From the NCBI GenBank assembly GCA_002408345.1, contig DHRX01000085.1, positions 1,316 through 8,554 of the forward strand: a stretch of 7,239 nt of DNA, written 5' to 3'. The notes beneath the pieces were generated by a model. It did no database searches and was not told the origin of the DNA. It saw only the letters and a list, made by a program, of their open reading frames with translations. This document shows positions 1-6,891 of the stretch, one piece after another (the first letter of the stretch is position 1; every line of letters starts with the position of its first letter). This stretch comes from Firmicutes bacterium UBA5301 (GTDB lineage Bacteria > Bacillota > UBA5301). The position numbers and the translations under genes are program-made.

Positions 1-1932
1 AGGAAAAATCTGGAACAGTGGTTCTTTCGGATTACTGCTTATGCCGATCGACTGTTAGCTAATTTACCGAAACTAACCGGTTGGCCGGAACGTGTTAAAG
101 TAATGCAAGAAAATTGGATCGGTCGTAGTGAAGGTGCGAAGTTAATCTTTAAAAGTGAAGATGGTAAACATGAGTTACCGGTCTTTACCACCAGACCAGA
201 TACTATTTTTGGCGTTTCCTATATGGTAATTGCTCCAGAACATCCTTTGGTAGCAGAATTGATAGCAGGTAAACCAGAAGCAGCAGAGGCACAAAGTTTT
301 ATTAAACGGATTACCGCTCAAGATGAAATTACTCGGACCGCTGAAGATACTGAGAAGGAAGGGGTATTTACCGGATCTTACGCGGTTAACCCTCTAAACG
401 GTGCGAAAGTGCCTATTTGGGTAGCTAACTATGTTCTGCTTGGTTATGGGACCGGTATTGTTATGGGGGTTCCGGCCCATGACCAACGTGACTTTGAGTT
501 TGCGAAAAAATACGGTCTTCCGGTAAAAGTGGTAGTTGCTCCACCAGAGGAGAATTGGCAAGGTGAAGAATTGACCCAGGCGTATACGGAAGATGGGGTA
601 TTGGTTAATTCCGGCGAGTTTACCGGCTTAAATAAGGAAGAAGCTATTCCCAGTATAATCAAGAAAGTCGAAGAATTAGGTGTTGGTGAAGGTGAAGTTC
701 AATACCGTTTACGGGACTGGCTGATTTCTCGGCAGCGTTATTGGGGTGCGCCTATTCCCATAATTTATTGTGACCACTGTGGAGAAGTTCCGGTTCCTGC
801 AGCAGATCTACCAGTATTGTTGCCCGAGGATGTCCACTTTAAACCGACAGGGCAGTCACCGCTAGCCGATTTAGCAGAATGGGTTAATACTACGTGTCCA
901 CAGTGTGGCGGACCGGCTCGGCGGGAGACGGATACCATGGACACTTTTGTCTGTTCTTCTTGGTACTTTATGCGGTATGCTGATCCCCAGAATACTCAGG
1001 AGCCTTTTTCTCGGGAAAAGGCAGATTATTGGATGCCTGTAGATCAGTATATTGGTGGGATTGAACATGCTATTCTACACTTGATGTATGCCCGCTTTTT
1101 TACGATGGTTTGCCATGATCTAGGTTTAGTTGGTGTTGAGGAGCCATTCCAGAACCTTCTGACCCAAGGTATGCTTAATAAAGATGGCTTTAAAATGTCT
1201 AAATCTAAAGGGAATGTCGTTGATCCTGACTATATTGTTAATGCCTATGGCGCCGATACGGCTCGGTTATTCATTTTATTTGCGGCACCACCTGAAAAAG
1301 ATTTAGAATGGAGCGATCAGGGGGTAGAGGGTTGTTATCGCTTTTTGAACCGAGTGTGGCGTTTGGCCTACGAGGTTAAAGAAAAGTACGCAGCTTATTG
1401 GGATAATCAAAAATTAAACCCGTTTAGTTCGGAAGGTCAGGAGTTACGTCGGAAAACTCACGAAACTATAAAACGGACTACCGAGGATATTGGGGAACGT
1501 TTTAACTTTAACACGGCAATCAGTGCATTAATGGAACTAGTCAATGCTATTACTAAGTATAGTACTGAAACTAACAATAACGAGGAGTCTCTATTAGTCA
1601 AAGAGGCGATGTCAACCCTCTTAACCTGTCTAGCACCCTTTGCACCCCATATTACAGCGGAACTCTGGCAGGAGTTAGGTTTTACAGGGGATGTACATGC
1701 TCAATCTTGGCCCCAATATGATCCTGAGGCCTTGGTCCAAGCCGAGGTGGAGATAGTAATCCAGATTAATGGAAAAGTTCGGGATCGATTGGTGGTACCA
1801 AAAGATATATCCGAAGCAGAACTAAGGGAGTTAGCTTTAAATAGGGATAAGGTCAAAGAGGCCCAAGCGGGCAAGAATATTCGCAAGGTTATAGTGGTTC
1901 CGGAGAAACTAGTTAATATTGTTTGTAATTGA
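1..1932 (+). CDS. leuS: Leucyl-tRNA synthetase, C-terminal three quarters (5' end outside window)
   Basis: Class I aminoacyl-tRNA synthetase that charges tRNA-Leu in the cytoplasm. The frame is open from base 1 and runs 643 codons to TGA at 1930-1932. Codons before the first ATG (103) already match LeuRS (LEQWFFRITAYADRLL), so that ATG is internal. By comparison with E. coli LeuRS about 180 N-terminal residues are missing, including the HIGH motif. Visible in window numbering: the CP1 editing domain with TTRPDT (T68 at bases 202-204, equivalent to E. coli T252) and the VPAHDQRDFEF segment; a four-cysteine zinc site (C257, C260, C299, C302); the DTMDTF/SSWYF catalytic-core segment; KMSKS at 398-402 (bases 1192-1206); the anticodon-binding helical domain; and the C-terminal domain (INGKVRDR). 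The leucine-specific insertion before KMSKS is reduced to a few residues, as in Bacillus-type enzymes. Probably the first gene of a unit with the two genes downstream. Confidence 0.98.
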   Translation, partial: RKNLEQWFFRITAYADRLLANLPKLTGWPERVKVMQENWIGRSEGAKLIFKSEDGKHELPVFTTRPDTIFGVSYMVIAPEHPLVAELIAGKPEAAEAQSFIKRITAQDEITRTAEDTEKEGVFTGSYAVNPLNGAKVPIWVANYVLLGYGTGIVMGVPAHDQRDFEFAKKYGLPVKVVVAPPEENWQGEELTQAYTEDGVLVNSGEFTGLNKEEAIPSIIKKVEELGVGEGEVQYRLRDWLISRQRYWGAPIPIIYCDHCGEVPVPAADLPVLLPEDVHFKPTGQSPLADLAEWVNTTCPQCGGPARRETDTMDTFVCSSWYFMRYADPQNTQEPFSREKADYWMPVDQYIGGIEHAILHLMYARFFTMVCHDLGLVGVEEPFQNLLTQGMLNKDGFKMSKSKGNVVDPDYIVNAYGADTARLFILFAAPPEKDLEWSDQGVEGCYRFLNRVWRLAYEVKEKYAAYWDNQKLNPFSSEGQELRRKTHETIKRTTEDIGERFNFNTAISALMELVNAITKYSTETNNNEESLLVKEAMSTLLTCLAPFAPHITAELWQELGFTGDVHAQSWPQYDPEALVQAEVEIVIQINGKVRDRLVVPKDISEAELRELALNRDKVKEAQAGKNIRKVIVVPEKLVNIVCN

Positions 1933-1938
1933 GGTGAG
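1932..1938 (+). promoter_or_regulatory. Ribosome binding site for the VOC gene, overlapping the leuS stop
   Basis: AGGTGAG begins on the last base of the leuS TGA and ends 6 bases before GTG at 1945. It supports the GTG start and suggests that ribosomes finishing leuS help start the next gene. Confidence 0.7.
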
Positions 1939-1944
1939 CTCACT

Positions 1945-2304
1945 GTGAACTTTGACCATATTGGGGTTCGGGTCAAATCCCTGGCCGAAATTAAAGCCCT
2001 TAGTTCGTTATTTCAAGGAACTGCGGTTACTAGCTGGTCAATCCCTGGATTACGAGCGGATTGTTATGATTTTTCAGGGGTTGAGGTCGAGTTTCTGGAA
2101 GAGACCGTAGCTACAGCCAAGCCTGGGTTGGATCACCTCGCTTTTACTACCGCTGACTTTCTTAGTGTTCGAGAGAAGTTAGCTGAGATGGGCAGTGAGT
2201 TAGAACCGATTTTTACAACCCCACAGGGTCAAAGGATTTTCTTTGCTACTTGGCAAAATATTCGTTTGGAAGTTATGGAAAATCAGAAGGAGAGTGGAGA
2301 ATGA
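1945..2304 (+). CDS. Small VOC-superfamily (glyoxalase/epimerase-like) protein, substrate unknown
   Basis: A 119-residue protein of the vicinal oxygen chelate fold, the group that includes glyoxalase I, methylmalonyl-CoA epimerase and extradiol dioxygenases. It shows the usual two half-modules: DHIGVRV at residues 4-10 and the strand VEVEFLEE at 46-53, then GLDHLAF at 61-67 and RLEVMEN at 107-113. H5, E49 (or E47/E52), H64 and E109 lie where VOC enzymes place their metal ligands, so a mononuclear metal site is plausible. At about 120 residues it is a single-domain member and would normally dimerise. The start is GTG, preceded by AGGTGAG (1932-1938) that overlaps the leuS stop codon. The 3' end overlaps the transaldolase start in ATGA. 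The sequence does not reveal the substrate. Methylmalonyl-CoA epimerase is possible but unsupported by context, because no mutase gene is nearby. Confidence 0.85.
   Translation: MNFDHIGVRVKSLAEIKALSSLFQGTAVTSWSIPGLRADCYDFSGVEVEFLEETVATAKPGLDHLAFTTADFLSVREKLAEMGSELEPIFTTPQGQRIFFATWQNIRLEVMENQKESGE
2287..2292 (+). promoter_or_regulatory. Ribosome binding site that fixes the transaldolase start
   Basis: AAGGAG sits 8 bases upstream of ATG 2301, inside the last codons of the VOC gene. This selects the start at 2301 over the longer in-frame reading from 2250. Confidence 0.75.
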
Positions 2305-2948
2305 AACTATTTTTAGATACCGCTAATATCGAGGAGATTCGGGAAGCGGCCAGCCTTGGAGTTATTGCTGGGGTTACCACCAACCCATCACTTATAGCGA
2401 AGGAGGGCCGAGATTTTCGTCAGGTAGTTGAGGAAATTTGTGAACTTGTCGATGGCCCTATTAGTGCAGAAGTAGTTAGCATGGATGCTCCAGGCATGGT
2501 TAAAGAGGCGGAAGAGCTGGCCCAGTGGCACGAGAATATTATTATTAAAATCCCAATTTGCTGGGAAGGTTTAAAGGCTACCAATATCCTAAGTCAAAAG
2601 GGGATTAAGACCAATTTAACCCTTTGTTTCACCGCCAACCAAGCGCTATTATCTGCTCGGGCAGGAGCAACCTATGTGAGCCCTTTTGTTGGCCGTCTAG
2701 ATGATATTAGTACTGAAGGGATGGCTTTAATTAGGGATGTGGCTAATATTTTTGATATCCATAGCCTTGATACGGAAATTATTACCGCTAGTGTTCGTCA
2801 CCCCTTACATGTAATTGAAGCGGCTCTGGCGGGAGCTGATATTGCCACAATACCCTACAAGGTGCTCCAGCAAATGGTTAAGCATCCCTTGACCGACAGT
2901 GGGATTGAGCGGTTCCTAGCAGACTGGGAAAAAGTCTCTAATAAGTAG
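2301..2948 (+). CDS. tal: Transaldolase, short TalC/FSA-family type
   Basis: A 215-residue TIM-barrel class I aldolase of the small transaldolase / fructose-6-phosphate aldolase family. It would transfer dihydroxyacetone units between sugar phosphates in the non-oxidative pentose phosphate pathway, in the cytoplasm. Visible motifs: MKLFLDTAN with D6; GVTTNPSL with T26 and N28; SAEVV with E57; IIIKIP with the Schiff-base lysine K83; YVSPFVGRLDD with F129 and R132. E57 and F129 are the transaldolase states; E. coli FSA has Gln59 and Tyr131 there, so transaldolase is preferred over F6P aldolase. The start is ATG 2301 rather than an in-frame ATG at 2250, because the family begins exactly at MKLFLDTA and AAGGAG lies 8 bases upstream. 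It overlaps the VOC stop by 4 bases, so the two are probably translationally coupled. The length is normal for the family. Confidence 0.95.
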   Translation: MKLFLDTANIEEIREAASLGVIAGVTTNPSLIAKEGRDFRQVVEEICELVDGPISAEVVSMDAPGMVKEAEELAQWHENIIIKIPICWEGLKATNILSQKGIKTNLTLCFTANQALLSARAGATYVSPFVGRLDDISTEGMALIRDVANIFDIHSLDTEIITASVRHPLHVIEAALAGADIATIPYKVLQQMVKHPLTDSGIERFLADWEKVSNK

Positions 2949-3011
2949 AAAACTATATGCGTTGAGTACTAACTAGTCAACCTAATCTCTTATTGATGAA
3001 TATAACCAGCT

Positions 3012-3041
3012 TTGCCCTAGCACAACATCTGCTTCTATACT
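3012..3041 (+). promoter_or_regulatory. Weak sigma-A-like promoter candidate before comEA
   Basis: TTGCCC (3012-3017), an 18-base spacer and TATACT (3036-3041) match the consensus at 4/6 and 5/6. It is the best promoter-like match in the gap between the transaldolase gene and comEA. Transcription would start near 3048, right at the ribosome binding site, leaving an unusually short leader. That weakens the call. comEA-comEC may instead be read through from upstream or use another promoter. Confidence 0.25.
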
Positions 3042-3047
3042 AGAAAT

Positions 3048-3054
3048 AGGTGAG
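3048..3054 (+). promoter_or_regulatory. Ribosome binding site for comEA; start GTG 3057 or TTG 3060
   Basis: AGGTGAG lies 2 bases before GTG 3057 and 5 bases before an in-frame TTG at 3060. Counted from AGGTG, spacing is 4 or 7 bases. TTG therefore has the more usual spacing and GTG is the commoner start codon. The protein differs by one residue either way. Confidence 0.6.
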
Positions 3055-3056
3055 CG

Positions 3057-3410
3057 GTGTTGAAATGGGGTAGGCTGGTTTTACTTTTAATAGGATTGTT
3101 GCTTTCGTTTCTCCGGGGTTACTGGGCCTTGGGTCCAGCCGGTGTAGTTTGGTATCTTCAGGATTTAGATCCGCCAGCAGAATTTGCAGAATCTGCGAAT
3201 AGAGTAGTAGCGTTGAATTCGGCAGATATCGATGAACTGGTGGCTTTACCTGGGATTGGGCCGGTGTTGGCTCGCCGAATTATTGAGTATCGAGAATTGA
3301 TAGGGGGTTATCAGGATACACAGCAACTTTTAGCGGTCAAAGGGGTCGGTGAAGCTACATTTAGGAAAATTGAACCTTACCTAACCTTAGGTGAGTTAAG
3401 TGGTAGTTAG
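3057..3410 (+). CDS. comEA: ComEA-type helix-hairpin-helix DNA-binding protein, short form
   Basis: A 117-residue protein anchored in the membrane by one N-terminal hydrophobic segment (about residues 7-19). A linker of roughly 30 residues follows, then a ComEA-type tandem helix-hairpin-helix domain (about 50-111). The two hairpins are PGIGP (65-69) and KGVGE (95-99), preceded by the typical VALNSAD lead-in. ComEA proteins bind double-stranded DNA outside the membrane and hand it to the uptake machinery. Bacillus ComEA is about 200 residues, with an extra oligomerisation/SLBB-type domain between anchor and HhH; here there is no room for it. The gene overlaps comEC by 11 bases, which supports a DNA-uptake role over a generic HhH protein. 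The start is GTG 3057, or possibly TTG 3060. Confidence 0.9.
   Translation: MLKWGRLVLLLIGLLLSFLRGYWALGPAGVVWYLQDLDPPAEFAESANRVVALNSADIDELVALPGIGPVLARRIIEYRELIGGYQDTQQLLAVKGVGEATFRKIEPYLTLGELSGS
3389..3394 (+). promoter_or_regulatory. comEC ribosome binding site inside comEA
   Basis: AGGTGA lies within the last codons of comEA, 5 bases before GTG 3400. It decides the comEC start and implies coupled translation of the pair. Confidence 0.7.
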
Positions 3411-5619
3411 GCTGGGTTTAAGAGCTTATTTAAGGAGCTGGTTAGGGTTACTGGTAGTAGCCGGTCTGTTTTTTAGTGTTACGTACACAGATTACCGTTG
3501 TCTATTGCATTACCAATCGTTGCTCTCCCAGCAAGAAGTATTATTAACTGGAATCGTAGTTGGCCAACGTAAATTAATTAATGGTTTTTCACTGGATTTA
3601 ATTCCTACAGGAATTTTTCTGGGTAATTCAGTAGCCAAGTTAAGGGTGTTTTGTTCTGAGGATATTGGCCATAGTTTAGGCTCTAAAGTAATAGTTCAAG
3701 GTAAACCGGCATTTTCCCGGCAATTGCCACCCCAGCATTGGTTATACTGGAACCCTTTTAGTTTAAGGGGTTATACTGTGACCGGATTTGCCGGTGGGGT
3801 TCAGCGTATTGGTAATACCCCTATGCTATTACGTGGAGAGCTAATTCAAAATTTAGTAGGAAACGCTGGGATTAGCTCGTTGAGTAAGGGGCTATTAACC
3901 GCTTTAGTTTTAGGGGAACGTTCTTATTTAGATGACAATTTAATGCGAAGAGCAGCAGAAGTAGGGGTAGCTCATCTTTTGGCCTTATCAGGTATGCATT
4001 TGGGGTTTTATATTTTCTTTTTTACGGTCTTTTCTGGAAACCGTGTACCTAAACTAGCCCGACTTTTGGGTATAGCATTGTTCATTCTTTTGAGCGGTAT
4101 TAGCGCGGCAGCTTGGCGGGCAGCAGTGGCTGGTTTATATAGTTTATTGGCTGAGGCCAAAGGCGTTTCTGGGTTTAGTAAAGAAGGGCTGTGCCGTATA
4201 TTGTTATTGATGTTATGGTTAAACCCGGCTTACCTCTTTGATCTTGGTTTTCGACTAAGCGTTACTGCTGTTTGGGGGCTAGGTTTATGGCGACAACTCG
4301 GTACGAGGGTGGAAAATAAAGTTTTTAATGCTTGTGGTGCTGGCTTTTTGGTTTCAACAGCATTACTCCCATTAAATTGTGCCTATTTTGGTTACTTAAG
4401 CCCCTGGGGCCCTTTTTTCACGATACTACTTCTTCCACTAATCGGTACCCTAATTCTCTTGGGACTTTTAGCTTTATTGGTAGGAGCCTTAGGTTGGGGC
4501 AACTACTATTGGCGCTACTGTGGGGGGTTAGCAGATTGGCTAAGCGGCGTATTACAACAAATTTTATTGTGGGGCGAGCACTTACCAGGTTCGTCTATAA
4601 CTGTGGGTACACCAGGTCTATTGATTATGGTTTTAGCGATAACTATCTTTATTTCAAAGGTTAAAGCCTGGGGGAGTACCCCTGCACCAAAGAATTGGCA
4701 GATTGTCATGCGCTGTTGGGGCCTTTATTTAGCAATTAGTTTGTTGTTCTCTGCCTCCTATACCTTGACCCAAATCGGAGCCAGGGCTTCACCATGGATG
4801 GCTGTAACAATGTTAGATGTTGGTCATGGTGATGCTTGTTATTTACGGTTACCTGGCGGTATCGAGCTGTTGGTAGATAGCGGAGGAGGTCGTGAACTTC
4901 GGTTAAATGACTGGATTGGTGCCCGGGTGGTCAACAGTTTTTTAACTTATAACGGAACAGTGAGGTTAGACTGTGTTTTTATTTCCCATTGGCATACCGA
5001 CCATTACGTAGGATTAGCACCAGTTTTAAACCAGGTTAGAACGGAAGAATTGGTTACTCCGGGAGGATTTTCGCCACCTTTTCTACCGGTACCACAGGGT
5101 TTGGGCAGAATTCGAGGGGCACAACGGGGTTTAACTTTTTCTAACCGGAAGGTTATCGGAACCATTTGGTATCCAGGAGAGTATACGGTACAGATGCTAA
5201 ACAACCCTAATTTAGGGTCGGTTGTTCTGGAAATTACTTATGGCGAGTTTAGTATGTTGTTTTGTGGGGATCTACCCCCTTCTATCCAAAACCGTTTGGC
5301 TAAAACGGGGCCATATCCGGTGACAGTTTTAAAAGTTCCCCACCATGGAGGGCGCTCCTTAAGCGAGAAGTGGTTGGGCCAGCTCAACCCAGAACTGGCC
5401 CTAATTTCAGGTCGAGGCCCTCAATTTGGCCAGCCACGAGTAGAGACGGAGACAGCATTAGCAGCAGCTAGGGTCAATACTTTGCAAACTAGTTCTGCAG
5501 GAAATATTTTGCTCCGTACTAACGGAGGTGCGTGGCAGGTAGCAACCACCGCTTATACAGGCTGGGAAACATCGGTTGGACTCGAACAAATTGGTTTCTG
5601 GCTAGTCCAACTGTTATAG
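3400..5619 (+). CDS. comEC: ComEC/Rec2 DNA-uptake channel with metallo-beta-lactamase domain
   Basis: A 739-residue polytopic membrane protein, the putative channel that carries single-stranded DNA into the cytoplasm during natural transformation. Order: an N-terminal hydrophobic segment (about 11-28); an outside OB-like region of the DUF4131 type (about 45-136); the competence domain with the signature HLLALSGMHLG (192-202) and several hydrophobic segments (about 200-212, 218-236, 263-281, 309-330, 337-364, 405-420, 436-453); then a C-terminal metallo-beta-lactamase domain from about 468. That domain has MLDVGHGDA (471-479), SHWHTDH (529-535), CGD with D624, and PHHGG (647-651). The metal ligands look complete, so the nuclease-like domain is probably active. 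Length is near Bacillus ComEC (about 776). The GTG start follows AGGTGA and overlaps comEA by 11 bases. The stop is 2 bases from the stop of convergent gpr. Confidence 0.96.
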   Translation: MVVRLGLRAYLRSWLGLLVVAGLFFSVTYTDYRCLLHYQSLLSQQEVLLTGIVVGQRKLINGFSLDLIPTGIFLGNSVAKLRVFCSEDIGHSLGSKVIVQGKPAFSRQLPPQHWLYWNPFSLRGYTVTGFAGGVQRIGNTPMLLRGELIQNLVGNAGISSLSKGLLTALVLGERSYLDDNLMRRAAEVGVAHLLALSGMHLGFYIFFFTVFSGNRVPKLARLLGIALFILLSGISAAAWRAAVAGLYSLLAEAKGVSGFSKEGLCRILLLMLWLNPAYLFDLGFRLSVTAVWGLGLWRQLGTRVENKVFNACGAGFLVSTALLPLNCAYFGYLSPWGPFFTILLLPLIGTLILLGLLALLVGALGWGNYYWRYCGGLADWLSGVLQQILLWGEHLPGSSITVGTPGLLIMVLAITIFISKVKAWGSTPAPKNWQIVMRCWGLYLAISLLFSASYTLTQIGARASPWMAVTMLDVGHGDACYLRLPGGIELLVDSGGGRELRLNDWIGARVVNSFLTYNGTVRLDCVFISHWHTDHYVGLAPVLNQVRTEELVTPGGFSPPFLPVPQGLGRIRGAQRGLTFSNRKVIGTIWYPGEYTVQMLNNPNLGSVVLEITYGEFSMLFCGDLPPSIQNRLAKTGPYPVTVLKVPHHGGRSLSEKWLGQLNPELALISGRGPQFGQPRVETETALAAARVNTLQTSSAGNILLRTNGGAWQVATTAYTGWETSVGLEQIGFWLVQLL

Positions 5620-5621
5620 TC

Positions 5622-6758
5622 TTAATTGAGATATTTTAGTACTTCGTCTAGATGGATGCTAGAGTGTAGGGCAGCATTTAAACCGCCGGCTACTACTTGG
5701 GCCATGTCATCAATGAAAACGTCGATTTCTTTAGGGGTCATAATTAAAGAACCGAGAAAGGGGTGGAGTAATTCGGCAATAATCTGGTTCTTTTCCGCTG
5801 GGCCCAACTGACTAAGGGCTGCTAACCGATTAATTGGTTTTTCCTCTTCTGGTGATTCGGGTTCAGGGGTTTGCTGTTGATCGGAAAAATGCATTGGGCC
5901 AAAGCGAACTTTTGGTGGAGGGGCTGGTTCTGTTTGGTCACCTTCGATAATTCGTAGGGCATCATTAACCAGGGTAGTGGCCTGGACAACAGTGGGTATA
6001 CCTACAGCTATAACTGGGATACCTAAGGATTCAGGTGTTATTCCTAAACGACGATTGCCAATTCCGGCACCAGGATTTATTCCAGTATCGGAAATCTGAA
6101 TAGTGGTGCAAACCCGATCTACCGAGCGAGATGCTAAGGCATCTACCGCTATAACTAGAGCAGGTTTAATCTGTTTTACTATCCCTAAAACGATTTCACC
6201 GGTTTCAATTCCAGTAGTACCCATTACGCCTGGAGCGATGGCGCAGACCGGCCGGAGACCCCCGACCAACTCCTGGGGAACGTGTTGATGGAGGTGGCGG
6301 GTAATTAAGAGATGGTGAACGACACGGGGACCGATAGCGTCAGGTGTAGCGTTCCAGTTTCCTAAACCGACTATTAGGACCGGAGCATCAGGACCAATTT
6401 TCTTTAAAAAGCGGCCAATTTCGGTAGCAAAGAGTTGACTGACTTCTTCCTGGAGATCTCGGTTGCGTTGGCGCATTTGGGGTGCTTCGATGGTAGAGTA
6501 ATGACCAGGCATTTTGCCTAAGATCCGTGTGGCCTGGGGTGTTAGAATACCGGTACGAGTTACTTTGGCATACTTTCCATCGATTACTTCAATATTAGCG
6601 CCTGGAATTTCTTGTTTTTCAGCGGCCTGGATTACTTCAGTAGCTTCAATAGCTAAATCGGTCCAGACATTATGGGTACTAACAAAAGGATCTTTGTTCT
6701 CAGTAGTCTGGGCGGTCCAGGAATTAACTAGGCGAATTAGACTTTCAGAATAACGCAT
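5622..6758 (-). CDS. gpr: Germination protease (spore endopeptidase Gpr)
   Basis: A 378-residue aspartic-type protease of peptidase family A25. It is made as a zymogen in the forespore and, after activation, cuts small acid-soluble spore proteins at germination. Recognisable stretches include TDLAIEA (33-39), the self-cleavage region; GLGNWNATPDAIGP (131-144) with D140; GVMGTTGIETG (177-187); VIAVDALASRS (202-212) with D206; and TPKEIDVFIDDMAQVVAGG (341-359). D140 and D206 correspond to the catalytic D127 and D193 of the Bacillus megaterium enzyme, both with an offset of 13. A proline- and glutamate-rich linker occupies about 275-308. ATG 6758 is the only start codon before TDLAIEA, giving a propeptide of about 34 residues versus about 15 in Bacillus. 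The upstream GGATGGTG is a moderate ribosome binding site. It is convergent with comEC and divergent from rpsT. Confidence 0.96.
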   Translation of the reverse strand: MRYSESLIRLVNSWTAQTTENKDPFVSTHNVWTDLAIEATEVIQAAEKQEIPGANIEVIDGKYAKVTRTGILTPQATRILGKMPGHYSTIEAPQMRQRNRDLQEEVSQLFATEIGRFLKKIGPDAPVLIVGLGNWNATPDAIGPRVVHHLLITRHLHQHVPQELVGGLRPVCAIAPGVMGTTGIETGEIVLGIVKQIKPALVIAVDALASRSVDRVCTTIQISDTGINPGAGIGNRRLGITPESLGIPVIAVGIPTVVQATTLVNDALRIIEGDQTEPAPPPKVRFGPMHFSDQQQTPEPESPEEEKPINRLAALSQLGPAEKNQIIAELLHPFLGSLIMTPKEIDVFIDDMAQVVAGGLNAALHSSIHLDEVLKYLN

Positions 6759-6790
6759 ACCTTCACCATCCTGTATAATTTTCTAAAGTT

Positions 6791-6819
6791 TAGCCTACCC
6801 AAGAGTAGAAGGTCTATGC
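6791..6819 (-). promoter_or_regulatory. Possible forespore sigma (SigG/SigF-like) promoter for gpr
   Basis: On the minus strand GCATA (6815-6819), a 17-base spacer and TAGGCTA (6791-6797) resemble the SigG pattern gHATR / CATnhTA. The -35 matches, but the -10 matches only 4 of 7 positions and lacks the favoured CAT. Spacing and distance to the gpr start are sensible, and gpr is under SigF/SigG control in Bacillus. The call is tentative. Confidence 0.2.
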
Positions 6820-6834
6820 TCAAATTGACGCCTG

Positions 6835-6863
6835 TTTACATTGATCTCTAGTTATGATAAAAT
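6835..6863 (+). promoter_or_regulatory. SigA-type promoter of rpsT with extended -10
   Basis: TTTACA (6835-6840), a 17-base spacer and TAAAAT (6858-6863) each match the consensus at 5/6. A TG pair at 6855-6856 gives the TGn extended -10. Transcription would start near 6870, leaving a leader of about 26 bases that is too short for a riboswitch or an elaborate autoregulatory structure. Confidence 0.75.
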
Positions 6864-6882
6864 TAGGTTCGATCTGTTGGCG

Positions 6883-6891
6883 AGGAGGTGA
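6883..6891 (+). promoter_or_regulatory. Near-perfect ribosome binding site of rpsT
   Basis: AGGAGGTGA matches the complement of the 16S rRNA 3' end over nine bases. AGGAGG ends 7 bases before ATG 6896. It rules out the earlier in-frame ATG at 6854 (which lies inside the promoter) as the start. Confidence 0.9.

Noticed and set aside
1701..1976. 91-codon minus-strand open frame across the leuS 3' end
   Set aside because: It is the antisense of the conserved LeuRS C-terminal domain, with no family resemblance.
2250..2300. Longer transaldolase N-terminus from ATG 2250
   Set aside because: The extra 17 residues are absent from the family, and AAGGAG is placed for ATG 2301.
2961..2981. Imperfect inverted repeat GTTGA...TCAAC after the transaldolase gene, a possible terminator
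   Set aside because: Only five continuous base pairs with inner mismatches and no U-tract follows, so it does not meet terminator criteria.
4332..4664. 110-codon open frame inside comEC in another plus-strand frame
   Set aside because: It is fully inside the conserved membrane domain of ComEC and lacks a ribosome binding site or family resemblance.
6825..6830. TTGACG as the -35 of the rpsT promoter
   Set aside because: No good -10 lies 16-18 bases downstream; the distance to TATGAT is 22 bases. TTTACA with TAAAAT fits better.
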